Shown here in pieces: positions 37,028 to 45,617 of a stretch of 64,000 nucleotides of DNA. The first letter of the stretch is position 1. Each line of letters opens with the position of its first letter. Origin of the DNA: Flavobacterium sp. (GTDB lineage Bacteria; Bacteroidota; Bacteroidia; Flavobacteriales; Flavobacteriaceae). The stretch lies in assembly GCA_014379405.1 (NCBI GenBank), contig JACMLU010000027.1:1-64000 (forward strand), given 5' to 3'. A program made the translations under genes and the position numbers. The notes beneath the pieces are model-generated. The model was not told the DNA's origin and ran no database searches. It saw nothing but the letters and a program-made list of their open reading frames with translations.

Positions 37028-39484
37028 ATGGCAAAAACGATAAAACCAACGACTCCAGACAAGAAAACCGATTCAAAATCTGAGGCAAAAAAACCATTGG
37101 CAATTACAAAGCAACACAAAGTTGTTTTGGGTTGCCTTTTGGTTCTATTTTCAATTGCCTTGTTACTTGCTTTCATTTCTTTTTACATATACGGACAGGT
37201 GGATCAAAGTGCCGTAAATCAATTGACGGATCGAAATGAAACCGTTCAAAATTGGTTGGGGAAATTTGGTGCTTTTCTGGCTGATTTAATCGTTTATCAA
37301 GGTTTTGGAATTGCCTCCTTCTTGTTTGTTCGATTGTTCTTTCTCACCGGATTGTTTTTTATTCTAGAGATTCCTTTGCGAAAATTGAAGAACATTTGGT
37401 TTTGGGATTTATTCGTAATTATTATTCTGTCTGTTTTATTTGGTTTTTTTGCCACTTCCCTACCCGAACTTGGCGGAATCATTGGCTATGAATTAAATTT
37501 ATTTTCGCAAGACTACATCGGAAAAACAGGAACTTTATTGGTATTACTCTTTGGAATCGTCATTTATTTGATCTTTAAAATCAAAGTTTCTCCTGAGAAA
37601 ATAAAAACCTTTTTCGAAAACACTAAAAAAGAAATCAAAACCGATTTAAGTTCTGCTGCAGCAAACAGCTCTCCAAGCAGCGCCTATAATCTGGAAGAAT
37701 ATGCCATTGAAGAAGCCGAAGAGGAAATTGATGAAATTCATTTAAAGACAGCTGGATCCCAATTTCAGCTTAACAAGGAAGCGCTAAAACCCACTATTAG
37801 CAATCCTTCAGAAATTAGTCTTAAAACAACTCCGATAGAAGTGGTAACGCCTCCTCCTTATATTGCTCCTACTCCAGAAATCATTCACACGGACGATGAA
37901 CATTTTGTTATCGAAAAAGCAGCAGAAGAAGACATTATCGAAGAAAACTTGGCTTCAAAATTGGTGGCTGATTTTGGTTTGTTTGATCCTACTTTGGATT
38001 TATCCAATTACAAATACCCAACGATTGATTTATTGAAAGAATACTCCACCGGAGGAATTACCATCAATCAGGAAGAATTAGAAGAAAACAAGAATCGAAT
38101 TGTTGAAACGCTTCGCAATTACAAAATAGAAATTGCACAAATAAAAGCCACTGTTGGTCCTTCGGTTACCTTGTATGAAATCGTGCCTGAGGCTGGAATT
38201 CGAATTTCAAAAATCAAGAGCTTGGAAGACGATATTGCCTTGTCGCTTTCGGCATTGGGAATTCGTATCATTGCTCCCATTCCTGGAAAAGGAACTATCG
38301 GAATCGAGGTTCCCAACAAGAATCCTACGATGGTTTCGATGAAAAGTGTTATTGGCTCAGCCAAATTTCAAGAAGCTGAAATGGAATTGCCAATCGCATT
38401 GGGTAAAACCATTTCGAATGAAACTTTTGTGGTTGACTTAGCCAAAATGCCCCACCTATTGATGGCTGGAGCAACGGGACAAGGAAAATCTGTTGGATTG
38501 AATGCCGTGATTACTTCTTTGTTATACAAAAAACATCCTGCCGAAATCAAGTTTGTATTGGTCGATCCAAAAAAAGTGGAATTGACGCTTTTCAACAAAA
38601 TAGAAAGACATTATTTAGCCAAGTTGCCCGATACGGACGATGCCATTATCACGGATAATGCCAAAGTAATCAATACCCTGAATTCGCTTTGTGTGGAAAT
38701 GGACAATCGTTATACTTTGCTGAAAGACGCCATGGTGCGAAACATCAAGGAATATAACGAAAAATTCAAATCCAGAAAATTGAATCCAGAAAACGGTCAT
38801 CGCTTTTTACCCTATATCATATTGGTAGTCGACGAGTTTGCCGACTTAATTATGACCGCTGGAAAAGAAGTGGAAACTCCTATTGCAAGATTGGCACAAT
38901 TGGCCAGAGCCATTGGAATTCACTTGATCATTGCTACTCAAAGACCATCGGTAAACGTAATAACAGGTTTGATAAAAGCCAATTTCCCTGCGAGAATCGC
39001 TTTTCGGGTTACTTCAAAAATAGATTCCAGAACCATTCTTGATGGTCAAGGTGCCGATCAATTGATAGGTCGTGGAGATATGCTTTACACCAACGGAAAC
39101 GATATGGTTCGGGTACAATGTGCTTTCATTGACACACCGGAAGTAGAAAAAATAACCGAATTTATTGGTTCGCAAAAAGCATATGCAACTGCTTATTTAC
39201 TTCCAGAATTCATTGGAGAGGAAAGTGGCATTAATCTTGATATGGATATTTCCGAGAGAGATACATTGTTCAGGGAAGCCGCCGAAGTTATTGTAAATGC
39301 ACAACAAGGTTCCGCTTCATTATTGCAAAGAAAACTTAAATTGGGCTATAACAGGGCTGGTAGATTGATTGATCAGTTGGAAGCCGCCGGAATTGTAGGG
39401 CCATTTGAGGGAAGTAAAGCAAGAAGTGTAAACATTCCAGATATGAGTTCTCTTGATCAATTTTTCAACAATGAACAAAATTAA
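37028..39484 (+). CDS. ftsK: DNA translocase FtsK/SpoIIIE
   Basis: An 818-residue septal DNA pump for chromosome segregation. The N-terminal part (about 30-200) has four membrane helices, followed by an acidic, proline-containing linker (about 215-330). The motor has Walker A G-A-T-G-Q-G-K-S near residue 480, the V-D-P-K-K-V-E-L motif, Walker B I-I-L-V-V-D-E-F-A-D, and A-T-Q-R-P-S-V-N-V. A C-terminal gamma winged-helix domain (R-K-L-K-L-G-Y-N-R-A-G-R) recognises polar DNA motifs. It is followed by a lolA-like gene after 11 bases. Confidence 0.96.
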   Translation: MAKTIKPTTPDKKTDSKSEAKKPLAITKQHKVVLGCLLVLFSIALLLAFISFYIYGQVDQSAVNQLTDRNETVQNWLGKFGAFLADLIVYQGFGIASFLFVRLFFLTGLFFILEIPLRKLKNIWFWDLFVIIILSVLFGFFATSLPELGGIIGYELNLFSQDYIGKTGTLLVLLFGIVIYLIFKIKVSPEKIKTFFENTKKEIKTDLSSAAANSSPSSAYNLEEYAIEEAEEEIDEIHLKTAGSQFQLNKEALKPTISNPSEISLKTTPIEVVTPPPYIAPTPEIIHTDDEHFVIEKAAEEDIIEENLASKLVADFGLFDPTLDLSNYKYPTIDLLKEYSTGGITINQEELEENKNRIVETLRNYKIEIAQIKATVGPSVTLYEIVPEAGIRISKIKSLEDDIALSLSALGIRIIAPIPGKGTIGIEVPNKNPTMVSMKSVIGSAKFQEAEMELPIALGKTISNETFVVDLAKMPHLLMAGATGQGKSVGLNAVITSLLYKKHPAEIKFVLVDPKKVELTLFNKIERHYLAKLPDTDDAIITDNAKVINTLNSLCVEMDNRYTLLKDAMVRNIKEYNEKFKSRKLNPENGHRFLPYIILVVDEFADLIMTAGKEVETPIARLAQLARAIGIHLIIATQRPSVNVITGLIKANFPARIAFRVTSKIDSRTILDGQGADQLIGRGDMLYTNGNDMVRVQCAFIDTPEVEKITEFIGSQKAYATAYLLPEFIGEESGINLDMDISERDTLFREAAEVIVNAQQGSASLLQRKLKLGYNRAGRLIDQLEAAGIVGPFEGSKARSVNIPDMSSLDQFFNNEQN

Positions 39485-39495
39485 TTAAAAACAAA

Positions 39496-40137
39496 ATGAA
39501 GAAGTATTTTCAAATTATTGCCCTACTCCTTTTCAGCATCTCCACACAAGCACAAGACAAAAAGGCAAAAGACCTTTTAAATCAAGTGACCTCAATCGTA
39601 AGAAGCTATGACAATATTGTAATTGATTTTAAATATACCTTAAACAATACCAAGGAAAATATCAATCAAAACAGTAAAGGAAATGTGACTATGAAAGGGA
39701 ATCAATACGTTCTGAATTTTATGGGAGTGACCAAGATTTTTGACGGAAAGAAAAGCTATACCATTGTCCCTGAAGACGAAGAGGTTACCATATCGACAGT
39801 GAATGAAAATGACGACAGTGCCATAACTCCGTCCAAAATGCTGACTTTTTTCAATTCAGGTTACAAATGTTCGATGGATATATTACAAGACGTAAAAGGC
39901 AGAAAAATACAATACGTAAAACTCGTTCCCAATAACGCAAAAGACCCAAGAAAAGAAATACTTTTGGGTATTGACGTTCAAACCAAACACATCTACAATT
40001 TGATTGAAACAGGCAAAAAAGGAACAAAAACCACTTTGACTGTTAATTCTTTTAAAACCAACCAACCTTTGTCAAAAAATCAATTTACCTTTGTCGCCAG
40101 TAAGTATCCAAATTACTACATCAATAAATTAGATTAA
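39496..40137 (+). CDS. lolA: LolA-like outer-membrane lipoprotein carrier
   Basis: 213 residues with a signal peptide ending around Ser-Thr-Gln-Ala-Gln. The mature protein has the LolA pattern: K-A-K-D-L-L-N-Q-V near residue 25, a F-K-Y-T-L-N strand, G-N-V-T-M-K-G-N-Q-Y and F-D-G-K-K-S-Y-T-I near 80-95. LolA carries lipoproteins across the periplasm. Flavobacterial LolA is diverged, and a special role with the many lipoproteins of these bacteria is possible. It lies between ftsK (11 bases) and the LptF/G-type permease (6 bases), so the three are one operon. Confidence 0.85.
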   Translation: MKKYFQIIALLLFSISTQAQDKKAKDLLNQVTSIVRSYDNIVIDFKYTLNNTKENINQNSKGNVTMKGNQYVLNFMGVTKIFDGKKSYTIVPEDEEVTISTVNENDDSAITPSKMLTFFNSGYKCSMDILQDVKGRKIQYVKLVPNNAKDPRKEILLGIDVQTKHIYNLIETGKKGTKTTLTVNSFKTNQPLSKNQFTFVASKYPNYYINKLD

Positions 40138-40143
40138 TTCTAG

Positions 40144-41580
40144 GTGAAAATTCTCGACAAATATTTACTGAAAACCTTTCTGACTACATTTACCATGGTA
40201 TTTGTAATCCTGTTTTTCATATTCATACTTCAATCGGTTTGGTTATTCATTGCAGAACTTGCAGGTAAAGACTTGGATCTAATAATGGTTCTCAAGTTTT
40301 TATTGTTTGCTATGCCACGAATCGTTCCATTAGTACTTCCTTTATCCGTTTTACTGGCTTCGATAATGACCTTTGGAAATTTGGCCGAAAATTATGAATT
40401 TGCCGCCATGAAATCTGCCGGGATTTCACTTCAAAGAGCCATGAAAAGCTTAATCATCTTTATATCAATATTGAGTATTGTGGCCTTCTTGTTTGCCAAT
40501 AACGTGATTCCTTATGCCGAATATAAATTCATCAATTTCAGAAGAAACATAGCGCAATTAAAGCCTGCCATGGCCATTGCCGAAGGCCAATTTAGTGATG
40601 TGGGTTTGTTTAATATCAAAGTGAATAAAAAATCTGGAAAAGATGGAAACACCCTGACTGGTATTACCATTCACAAAAAATCACCTCTTGGTGACGGAAA
40701 CAAAACTGTGATTAAGGCCAAGAATGGCGAATTGATCAGTAGCGAGAAATCTAGCACCCTGCATTTGGTTTTGAATGATGGTAATTATTATGAAGATGTA
40801 GCTACCCGAAAATACGAAGATATGAAGAAAGTCCCTTTTGCCAAAAGTACTTTCAAAAAATACATCATAAATATTGACTTATCCAAATTGAATGCCGTTG
40901 ACGTAAACAACAGCAACGTAAGCAATACCAATACGATGCTTAATCTAAGTGAACTTACTTACACTTTGGACTCCCTACATAAAAATATGGACACCGAAAT
41001 TTCGTCTTTTTCGGAAAACATCAATCAACGTGTTGGTGTTCTGAATAGAACTATGCCTGTAAATGTGCCTTCCAAAAATAAGATACTTCCAAAGAATTTA
41101 TTATCTATCTACAAAAACGATAAAAAGTTGGAAGTTTTAAATTTGGCCATAAGTACTGTTGAAAACAATGTATATTCCATTGACGGAACCAATACCGAGT
41201 TAGAAAACAAGCAAAAAAATATCAACGGCCACCTTTTGGCCTTTTTTGACAAATTTGTAATTACCTACGCCTGTTTTCTGATGTTTTTTATAGGAGCTCC
41301 ATTGGGTGCCATTATCCGAAAAGGAGGTCTTGGATTGCCAATTGTCTTTGCAGTATTAATCTTTATAACCTTTCATTTCATCAATACTTTTGGTAAAAGA
41401 GTTTCGCAGGAAGACCAACTTTCTCCTTTTTTGGGTGCTTGGTTGTCTTCGCTTATTCTTACTCCTTTGGCTATTTTATTGACTTATAGAGCTACGAATG
41501 ATATTGGATTAATCAATATGGATGTCTTTATGGCTCCTTTTCAAAAATTATTTCAAAAAGTATTTCCATCTCAAAAATAA
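40144..41580 (+). CDS. LptF/LptG-family permease (lipopolysaccharide export)
   Basis: A 478-residue inner-membrane protein. Three helices lie at the N-terminus and three after residue 370, with a large periplasmic domain between, as in LptF/LptG. Family motifs are the start K-I-L-D-K-Y-L-L-K-T-F and the G-N-L-A-E-N-Y-E-F-A-A-M-K-S-A-G-I coupling loop that contacts the LptB ATPase. The start codon is GTG at 40144, the only in-frame start near the beginning of the first helix. It is 6 bases after lolA and 7 bases before ribB. Whether it is the F or the G type I cannot tell. Confidence 0.9.
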   Translation: MKILDKYLLKTFLTTFTMVFVILFFIFILQSVWLFIAELAGKDLDLIMVLKFLLFAMPRIVPLVLPLSVLLASIMTFGNLAENYEFAAMKSAGISLQRAMKSLIIFISILSIVAFLFANNVIPYAEYKFINFRRNIAQLKPAMAIAEGQFSDVGLFNIKVNKKSGKDGNTLTGITIHKKSPLGDGNKTVIKAKNGELISSEKSSTLHLVLNDGNYYEDVATRKYEDMKKVPFAKSTFKKYIINIDLSKLNAVDVNNSNVSNTNTMLNLSELTYTLDSLHKNMDTEISSFSENINQRVGVLNRTMPVNVPSKNKILPKNLLSIYKNDKKLEVLNLAISTVENNVYSIDGTNTELENKQKNINGHLLAFFDKFVITYACFLMFFIGAPLGAIIRKGGLGLPIVFAVLIFITFHFINTFGKRVSQEDQLSPFLGAWLSSLILTPLAILLTYRATNDIGLINMDVFMAPFQKLFQKVFPSQK

Positions 41581-41587
41581 ATACATT

Positions 41588-42721
41588 ATGACCACCACAA
41601 AAATACAACTCGATACTATTGAAGAAGCTATTGAAGCCATTCGTCAAGGGAAAATAATAATTGTTGTGGACGATGCAGACAGAGAAAACGAAGGTGATTT
41701 CCTGGCCGCCGCCGAAAAAGTAACTCCAGAAATGATCAATTTTATGGCCACTCACGGCCGTGGATTGATTTGTGCACCGTTGACAGAAAGTCGTTGCAAG
41801 GAATTGGGATTGCATTCAATGGTCACTAACAATACAGACCCGATGGAAACTGCTTTTACCGTATCAGTAGACTTGAGAGGCAAAGGTGTAACCACCGGAA
41901 TTTCTGCATCAGATAGAGCGCTTACTGTCCTGTCATTGACTGACCCAAATACTAAACCACACGATCTGGCCAGACCTGGTCATATATTTCCTTTAATAGC
42001 CAAGCAAGGAGGCGTTTTAAGACGTACCGGACATACTGAAGCAGCAATCGATTTTGCTCGTTTGGCAGGCTTTAAACCCGCAGGCGTGATTGTCGAAATT
42101 ATGAATGAAGATGGTAGTATGGGGAGGCTTCCACAATTGGTTGAAGTAGCCAAGAAATTCAACTTAAAAATAGTTTCCATTGAAGATTTGGTTGCCTATA
42201 GAATGCAACACGACAGTTTGATTGTCAAGAAAGAAGATTTCGACATCGAAACCCGATTTGGAACTTTTAGAATGAGAGCCTACCTGCAAACCACCAATAA
42301 TCGTGTTCACATTGCCTTAACTAAAGGTACCTGGAATATTGGCGAAGCGGTATTGACCCGTATTAATGCCACCTTAATCAATAATGACATTTTGGGTACT
42401 TTGACCAATGATGCCAACAAGAAATTATGTGACCTCTTCGAATTAATCAATGCCGAAGGAAAAGGTGCCGTGTTGTTTATCAATCAAGAATCACAATCTG
42501 GAGACTTGTTGAATCGCATTGTTGAATTGAAAGAGTTGCAAGCCAAAGGCGAATTTAAGGCACCCCAAATCAAGATGGACAACAGGGATTTTGGAATTGG
42601 AGCACAAATCTTGCACGATATCGACATTTCAAGAATTCGTTTGTTGTCGAATACTGAGCAAACGAAACGCGTGGGAATGATTGGATATGGACTGGAAATT
42701 GAAGAATACGTGGCGTATTAG
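41588..42721 (+). CDS. ribB: 3,4-dihydroxy-2-butanone-4-phosphate synthase with degenerate GTP cyclohydrolase II domain
   Basis: 377 residues; I start at 41588, since the frame extends upstream into the permease gene. Residues 1-205 are RibB, which makes the four-carbon riboflavin precursor from ribulose-5-phosphate: D-D-A-D-R-E-N-E-G-D near residue 28, T-H-G-R-G-L-I-C, and R-R-T-G-H-T-E-A-A-I-D near 140. Residues 210-377 have the position and outline of GTP cyclohydrolase II but lack its zinc-binding cysteine cluster and the G-D-x-x-x-S-x-x-C-D-C segment. The only Cys in this half is in a K-L-C-D-L-F segment. A real RibA activity from this chain is therefore unlikely. I have seen the same pattern described for Flavobacteriia. 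The gene ends the ftsK operon before tRNA-Ser. Confidence 0.9.
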   Translation: MTTTKIQLDTIEEAIEAIRQGKIIIVVDDADRENEGDFLAAAEKVTPEMINFMATHGRGLICAPLTESRCKELGLHSMVTNNTDPMETAFTVSVDLRGKGVTTGISASDRALTVLSLTDPNTKPHDLARPGHIFPLIAKQGGVLRRTGHTEAAIDFARLAGFKPAGVIVEIMNEDGSMGRLPQLVEVAKKFNLKIVSIEDLVAYRMQHDSLIVKKEDFDIETRFGTFRMRAYLQTTNNRVHIALTKGTWNIGEAVLTRINATLINNDILGTLTNDANKKLCDLFELINAEGKGAVLFINQESQSGDLLNRIVELKELQAKGEFKAPQIKMDNRDFGIGAQILHDIDISRIRLLSNTEQTKRVGMIGYGLEIEEYVAY

Positions 42722-42826
42722 CCCCTATTTTTTGATTTTATTAGTCTTGGGTTTTTACTAAATCCAAGAAAATGAAAGGATTAAAAAACAGTCTAAAAAA
42801 TAGCTGCATTTTTTCTAAAAATTCAC

Positions 42827-42856
42827 TTGCATAACCAAAAAAGGTTCTTATATTTG
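42827..42856 (+). promoter_or_regulatory. promoter of tRNA-Ser
   Basis: A TTG at 42827-42829 and TATATTTG at 42849-42856 with 19 bases between them match the Bacteroidota -33/-7 pattern. The mature tRNA begins 33 bases after the -7 element. Confidence 0.65.
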
Positions 42857-42888
42857 CACTCGCAATCAGCAAATGATAGCGACATACT

Positions 42889-42976
42889 GGAGAAATGGCA
42901 GAGCGGTCGAATGCGGCAGTCTTGAAAACTGTTGACTGTAACAGGTCCGGGGGTTCGAATCCCTCTTTCTCCGCCA
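42889..42976 (+). tRNA. tRNA-Ser (anticodon UGA)
   Basis: An 88-base class II tRNA with the CCA encoded. The 5' acceptor strand GGAGAAA (42889-42895) pairs with TTTCTCC (42966-42972), and G is the discriminator base. The anticodon loop CTTGAAA carries TGA. A long variable arm of the serine type follows, and the T-arm is GGGGG-TTCGAAT-CCCTC. The gene follows ribB and marks the left edge of the accessory island; a terminator lies 20 bases downstream. I found no second copy of its 3' end, so it is not shown to be the integration target. Confidence 0.95.
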
Positions 42977-42996
42977 GTAGAAATACAAATAAGGCT

Positions 42997-43033
42997 AAAA
43001 CGCTGTAAAACTTATGTTTTACAGCGTTTTTTT
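42997..43033 (+). terminator. terminator of tRNA-Ser
   Basis: Perfect 14-base arms (42997-43010, 43017-43030) around CTTATG, followed by further T residues. Confidence 0.85.
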
Positions 43034-43076
43034 ATTGGTGGCTATACCAACAAAGTTCATTAAATGGTATTCTTTC

Positions 43077-43122
43077 AGTGACCTATTTAGTGACCTATTT
43101 GCATAAACCCAAATAGGTCACT
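43077..43122. repeat. AGTGACCTATTT repeats before the integrase stub
   Basis: The 12-base unit occurs twice head to tail (43077-43088, 43089-43100) and once inverted (43111-43122). The second and third copies form a 13-base palindrome around an 8-base spacer. The array lies 100 bases before an integrase gene fragment, where arm-type integrase sites or an integrase operator would be expected. Confidence 0.6.
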
Positions 43123-43224
43123 AGAAATCGCTGAAACACTTGTATAATAAGGTGTTCACGTATTGAACATCTTGTATGGAGTGTTTAAGAAGTATAATTT
43201 TATCAAACTTAAAGTCACCACAAA

Positions 43225-43656
43225 ATGAACAAAACATTCAACCTTCTTTTCTTTATCAAGAAAAGCAAAATCAAAGCCAACGGCACTGCTCCTATTTATT
43301 TAAGAATTACTATCGATGGTAAGCCAAAAGAAATTGCTTCCAAAAGATACATCCAACCCGATAAGTGGAATAGCAAACTTCAAAAGGTTTCAGGTTCTTC
43401 AGATGAAACAAAATCATTAAACCTCTATCTAAAAACTCTAGAACAACAAGTTTATGATGCTCATCATTCCATAGTGAAAGACAAAACTATTGCAACAGCA
43501 TCTAGTTTAAAATCAAAATTGCAAGGAACTGAACAAAGAGCTAGAATGTTAGTTCCCATTTTTCAAGAGCATAATGATAAAGTTGAAACTTTAGTAGGCC
43601 AAGAGTTTGCGTCAGGAACACTAGAGCGGATTTACCTCCAAAGCTTTGGTTTATAG
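43225..43656 (+). pseudogene. tyrosine integrase, N-terminal fragment
   Basis: 143 codons that match the start of Bacteroidota tyrosine recombinases: an arm-DNA-binding domain (F-F-I-K-K-S-K, Y-L-R-I-T-I-D-G, R-Y-I-Q-P-D-K-W-N) and the beginning of the core-binding SAM-like domain (F-A-S-G-T-L-E-R near residue 130). A full protein has about 400 residues with R-H-R-Y catalytic residues, none of which are here. After G-T-L-E-R the sequence stops matching and meets the tmRNA-like segment that begins near 43630. This is a truncated gene at a DNA junction. A C-terminal integrase stub lies at 47330-47494. Confidence 0.85.
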
Positions 43657-43851
43657 CGGTCGATAAAGGTGAATCGTAAATTTAAACCTAGATTTCCAGA
43701 AGCTTCGGCTGGATTTCGAAACTAAAGAAGCTAAGCAAAGAGCGGTTGTTCCTGACCTAACTCCAAGTCGAAAATCCATTCAGGAAATAAACGTGTAGAA
43801 AGCTCTTTAGTTGCTTGTTTGGACCCCGGTTCAAGAACCGGCGATTCCACC
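43630..43851 (+). pseudogene. ssrA: 3' part of a tmRNA gene (ssrA fragment)
   Basis: The end of this segment has the tmRNA pattern: GTGTAGAAAGC, then GTTTGGACC, a T-arm-like GGTTCAAG, a 7-base acceptor strand CGATTCC with T at the position that makes the G-U alanine identity pair, discriminator A and CCA (43849-43851). A pseudoknot-type stem TTCCTG/CAGGAA (43749-43754, 43781-43786) precedes it. The 5' half, including the tag-peptide frame and the first acceptor strand, is missing: upstream lies the integrase stub. The T-stem pairs poorly, so the copy is probably decayed. The left limit is approximate. A strong terminator follows at 43873. Confidence 0.7.
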
Positions 43852-43872
43852 AATCTAAATTCAATTAGAACT

Positions 43873-43908
43873 AAATGCCCGTAAATCTTAGGATTTACGG
43901 GCATTTTT
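43873..43908 (+). terminator. strong terminator behind the tmRNA fragment
   Basis: Perfect 15-base arms (43873-43887, 43892-43906) with a 4-base loop and T-run. It was presumably the original terminator of the tmRNA gene. Confidence 0.85.
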
Positions 43909-44035
43909 GTTTGTACTGTTTTCTTCCTCTTTCCCTATTTGTCTTTAGAATTGCTTGGTAGATGACCAAAAACCAAACAGGTTATTGAACTGGTTGGTCT
44001 TGTTTGTGGAGGCTCAGCAGACTCCTTCTGCCCTA

Positions 44036-44239
44036 TTATCCTATTATGCAGCGCACCACATGTTCGATCTTCAGACCGGTATATTCGCAGAATTCCTCAA
44101 TGGAAATTAGTTGATGAGATTCTTTACCCAGATGTTTTTTTATCTTCAATAAATACAATCTCGCCTGCGGATATTCTTTACCCATAATGCATTGCACATC
44201 TTTAGGATAGATACATACCCTTGTGCCTCTTGCAATCAC
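44036..44239 (-). CDS. small conserved protein, HTH-like C-terminus
   Basis: 67 residues with a GTG start at 44239; no better Met is available. The N-terminus R-G-T-R-V-C-I-Y-P-K-D-V-Q is basic and beta-like, and the second half L-I-S-I-E-E-F-C-E-Y-T-G-L-K-I-E-H-V looks like a short helix-turn-helix of the excisionase/AlpA kind. I recall similar small proteins in many flavobacterial genomes, with no known function. Its presumed promoter region (44240-44440) contains two phased repeat arrays, which may be its binding sites. The start is uncertain. Confidence 0.6.
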   Translation of the reverse strand: MIARGTRVCIYPKDVQCIMGKEYPQARLYLLKIKKHLGKESHQLISIEEFCEYTGLKIEHVVRCIIG

Positions 44240-44284
44240 TTATTTGTTGTTACTATTCTTTTATACTTTATTCCAATTCTATTT

Positions 44285-44339
44285 CATACACTACTCATAC
44301 TCTATCCATACTTGATCCATACACTATCCTTACAGTATG
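44285..44339. repeat. five tandem 11-bp CATAC-type repeats
   Basis: Units start exactly every 11 bases at 44285, 44296, 44307, 44318 and 44329. Four begin CATAC; the last is CTTAC. Most end in TATC, GATC or similar. A weaker unit may precede at 44274. The array lies 46 bases upstream of the start of the minus-strand small gene. Confidence 0.7.
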
Positions 44340-44344
44340 TCCCG

Positions 44345-44440
44345 TCCTAAAATAACTATACAGATTATTAAATAAATCCTATTATAGCTATACAAATATA
44401 ATTATTAATCCTAAACTTACTATACAACCCCTTTTTTACG
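44345..44440. repeat. three 32-bp-phased TCCTA...CTATACA repeats
   Basis: TCCTA followed by CTATACA occurs at 44345, 44377 and 44409, exactly 32 bases apart, about three helical turns. The conserved part of each unit is about 18 bases and the rest is AT-rich filler. It follows the 11-bp array after six bases. Confidence 0.65.
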
Positions 44441-44488
44441 GTTGTGCTTTTTGGCCAGTCCTAAAATTGCCACCCCGTCCTACGGACA

Positions 44489-44505
44489 CCCCTCCGGAGG
44501 AGGGG
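44489..44505. repeat. CCCCTCC/GGAGGAGGGG palindrome
   Basis: A GC-rich near-palindrome in AT-rich DNA, of a type seen often in flavobacterial intergenic regions. The rest of 44441-44816 shows no gene; it should contain the promoter of the 44817 operon. Confidence 0.5.
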
Positions 44506-44816
44506 AATTTGCCCCAGTGCTTTATTGCATTATTTTTTGTCCTGCTTCTTCGTGAATCACTGTTTTTGTGTTTGGTTATTACAGTGCCCGATATTTGACT
44601 ACCCTGAAACCTGAATCACAAATTTAAGCTTTTTTACTTTTATTCCTACCTATTAAAATAGTCGATTATGTATGTTTTTATCTGGTTATTAATCACTTAT
44701 GTTTGAAATGTGGATTTTATGCCTGAAACTTTGCTGGAATCATTCGGGATTTAGTTGCAACGGTAATCGAAATGAATTGATTTTTTCAAAGAGTATTAAT
44801 TAAAAAATTAAATGTT

Positions 44817-45575
44817 ATGGCTAGACAGAAAGGCATAATCAAATTGAAAGGGACTATAGGAGACATTACCTTCTACAAGTCGAAAGACGGGTACATTGCC
44901 CGTGAGAAAGGCGGCATTGACGCCAAAAGACTCGCCACCGATCCCGCTTTCCAGAGGACACGGGAAAATGGTGCCGAGTTTGGGAGAGCCGGGAAAGCCG
45001 GCAAGATTTTAAGAACGGCTTTACGATCACTGCTTATCAATTCCAGTGACAGCAAAATGGTTGCCCGGTTGACCCAACAAATGGTAAAAGTGATCCAGGC
45101 TGACCTGACCAGCGTAAGGGGATTGCGCAACGTCATTGACGGAGAGGCCGAATTGCTGACCGGTTTTGAATTCAACATCGGCGGGAAACTGAGCACCAGT
45201 TTGTTTGCTCCGTATGTCGGCACCATTGATCGCGTGACCGGTGCCATCACCGTTGACCTGGATCCGTTTGTTCCCATGAACATGATTGCCGCACCAGGTG
45301 GCTCCACGCACTTCAAAATTATTTCAGCCGGTGCCGAGATTGATTTTGAAACCGAGACTTTTGTGGAAGCCCATTCCGAAACCGCAATTCTTCCTTGGGA
45401 TGGCGTGGCCACGGTTGCCATCAACATGGCGAATGCCGTGACTCCCAACAGTACCAAACCGTTGTTTTTGGCTTTGGGTGTCGAGTATTACCAAGAGGTG
45501 AATGGACAAATGTACCCCTTGAAAAATGGTGCTTACAATCCATTGGCCTTGGTGAAAGTTGACGGTGGTGTCTAG
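44817..45575 (+). CDS. conserved hypothetical protein, first gene of a phage-like cassette
   Basis: 252 residues without signal peptide or membrane segment. It starts M-A-R-Q-K-G-I-I-K-L-K-G-T-I-G-D-I-T-F-Y, has a basic helical region (about 45-105) and a beta-rich second half containing D-R-V-T-G-A-I-T-V-D. I do not recognise a characterised family, though I recall relatives in other flavobacteria. GC content and codon choice (GCC, ACC, CGG) are clearly higher than in the surrounding island, which hints at transfer or another origin. It is followed by a DUF5675 gene and two small membrane proteins. A structural or phage-derived role is possible but unproven. Confidence 0.65.
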   Translation: MARQKGIIKLKGTIGDITFYKSKDGYIAREKGGIDAKRLATDPAFQRTRENGAEFGRAGKAGKILRTALRSLLINSSDSKMVARLTQQMVKVIQADLTSVRGLRNVIDGEAELLTGFEFNIGGKLSTSLFAPYVGTIDRVTGAITVDLDPFVPMNMIAAPGGSTHFKIISAGAEIDFETETFVEAHSETAILPWDGVATVAINMANAVTPNSTKPLFLALGVEYYQEVNGQMYPLKNGAYNPLALVKVDGGV

Positions 45576-45617
45576 GATAGTGTGCAGTGTTCAGTATTTA
45601 GTGATCAGTGATCAGTA

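Noticed and set aside
42889..42976. tRNA-Ser as the attachment site of the island
   Set aside because: I found no second copy of its 3' end to the right. The tmRNA fragment is a better sign of the former target.
44285..44440. CRISPR array
   Set aside because: The units are short and imperfect, the filler between them is AT-rich rather than unique spacer sequence, and no cas gene is present.
44873..45457. 194-codon minus-strand open frame
   Set aside because: It is entirely opposite the well-supported 252-residue gene and is explained by that gene's higher GC content.
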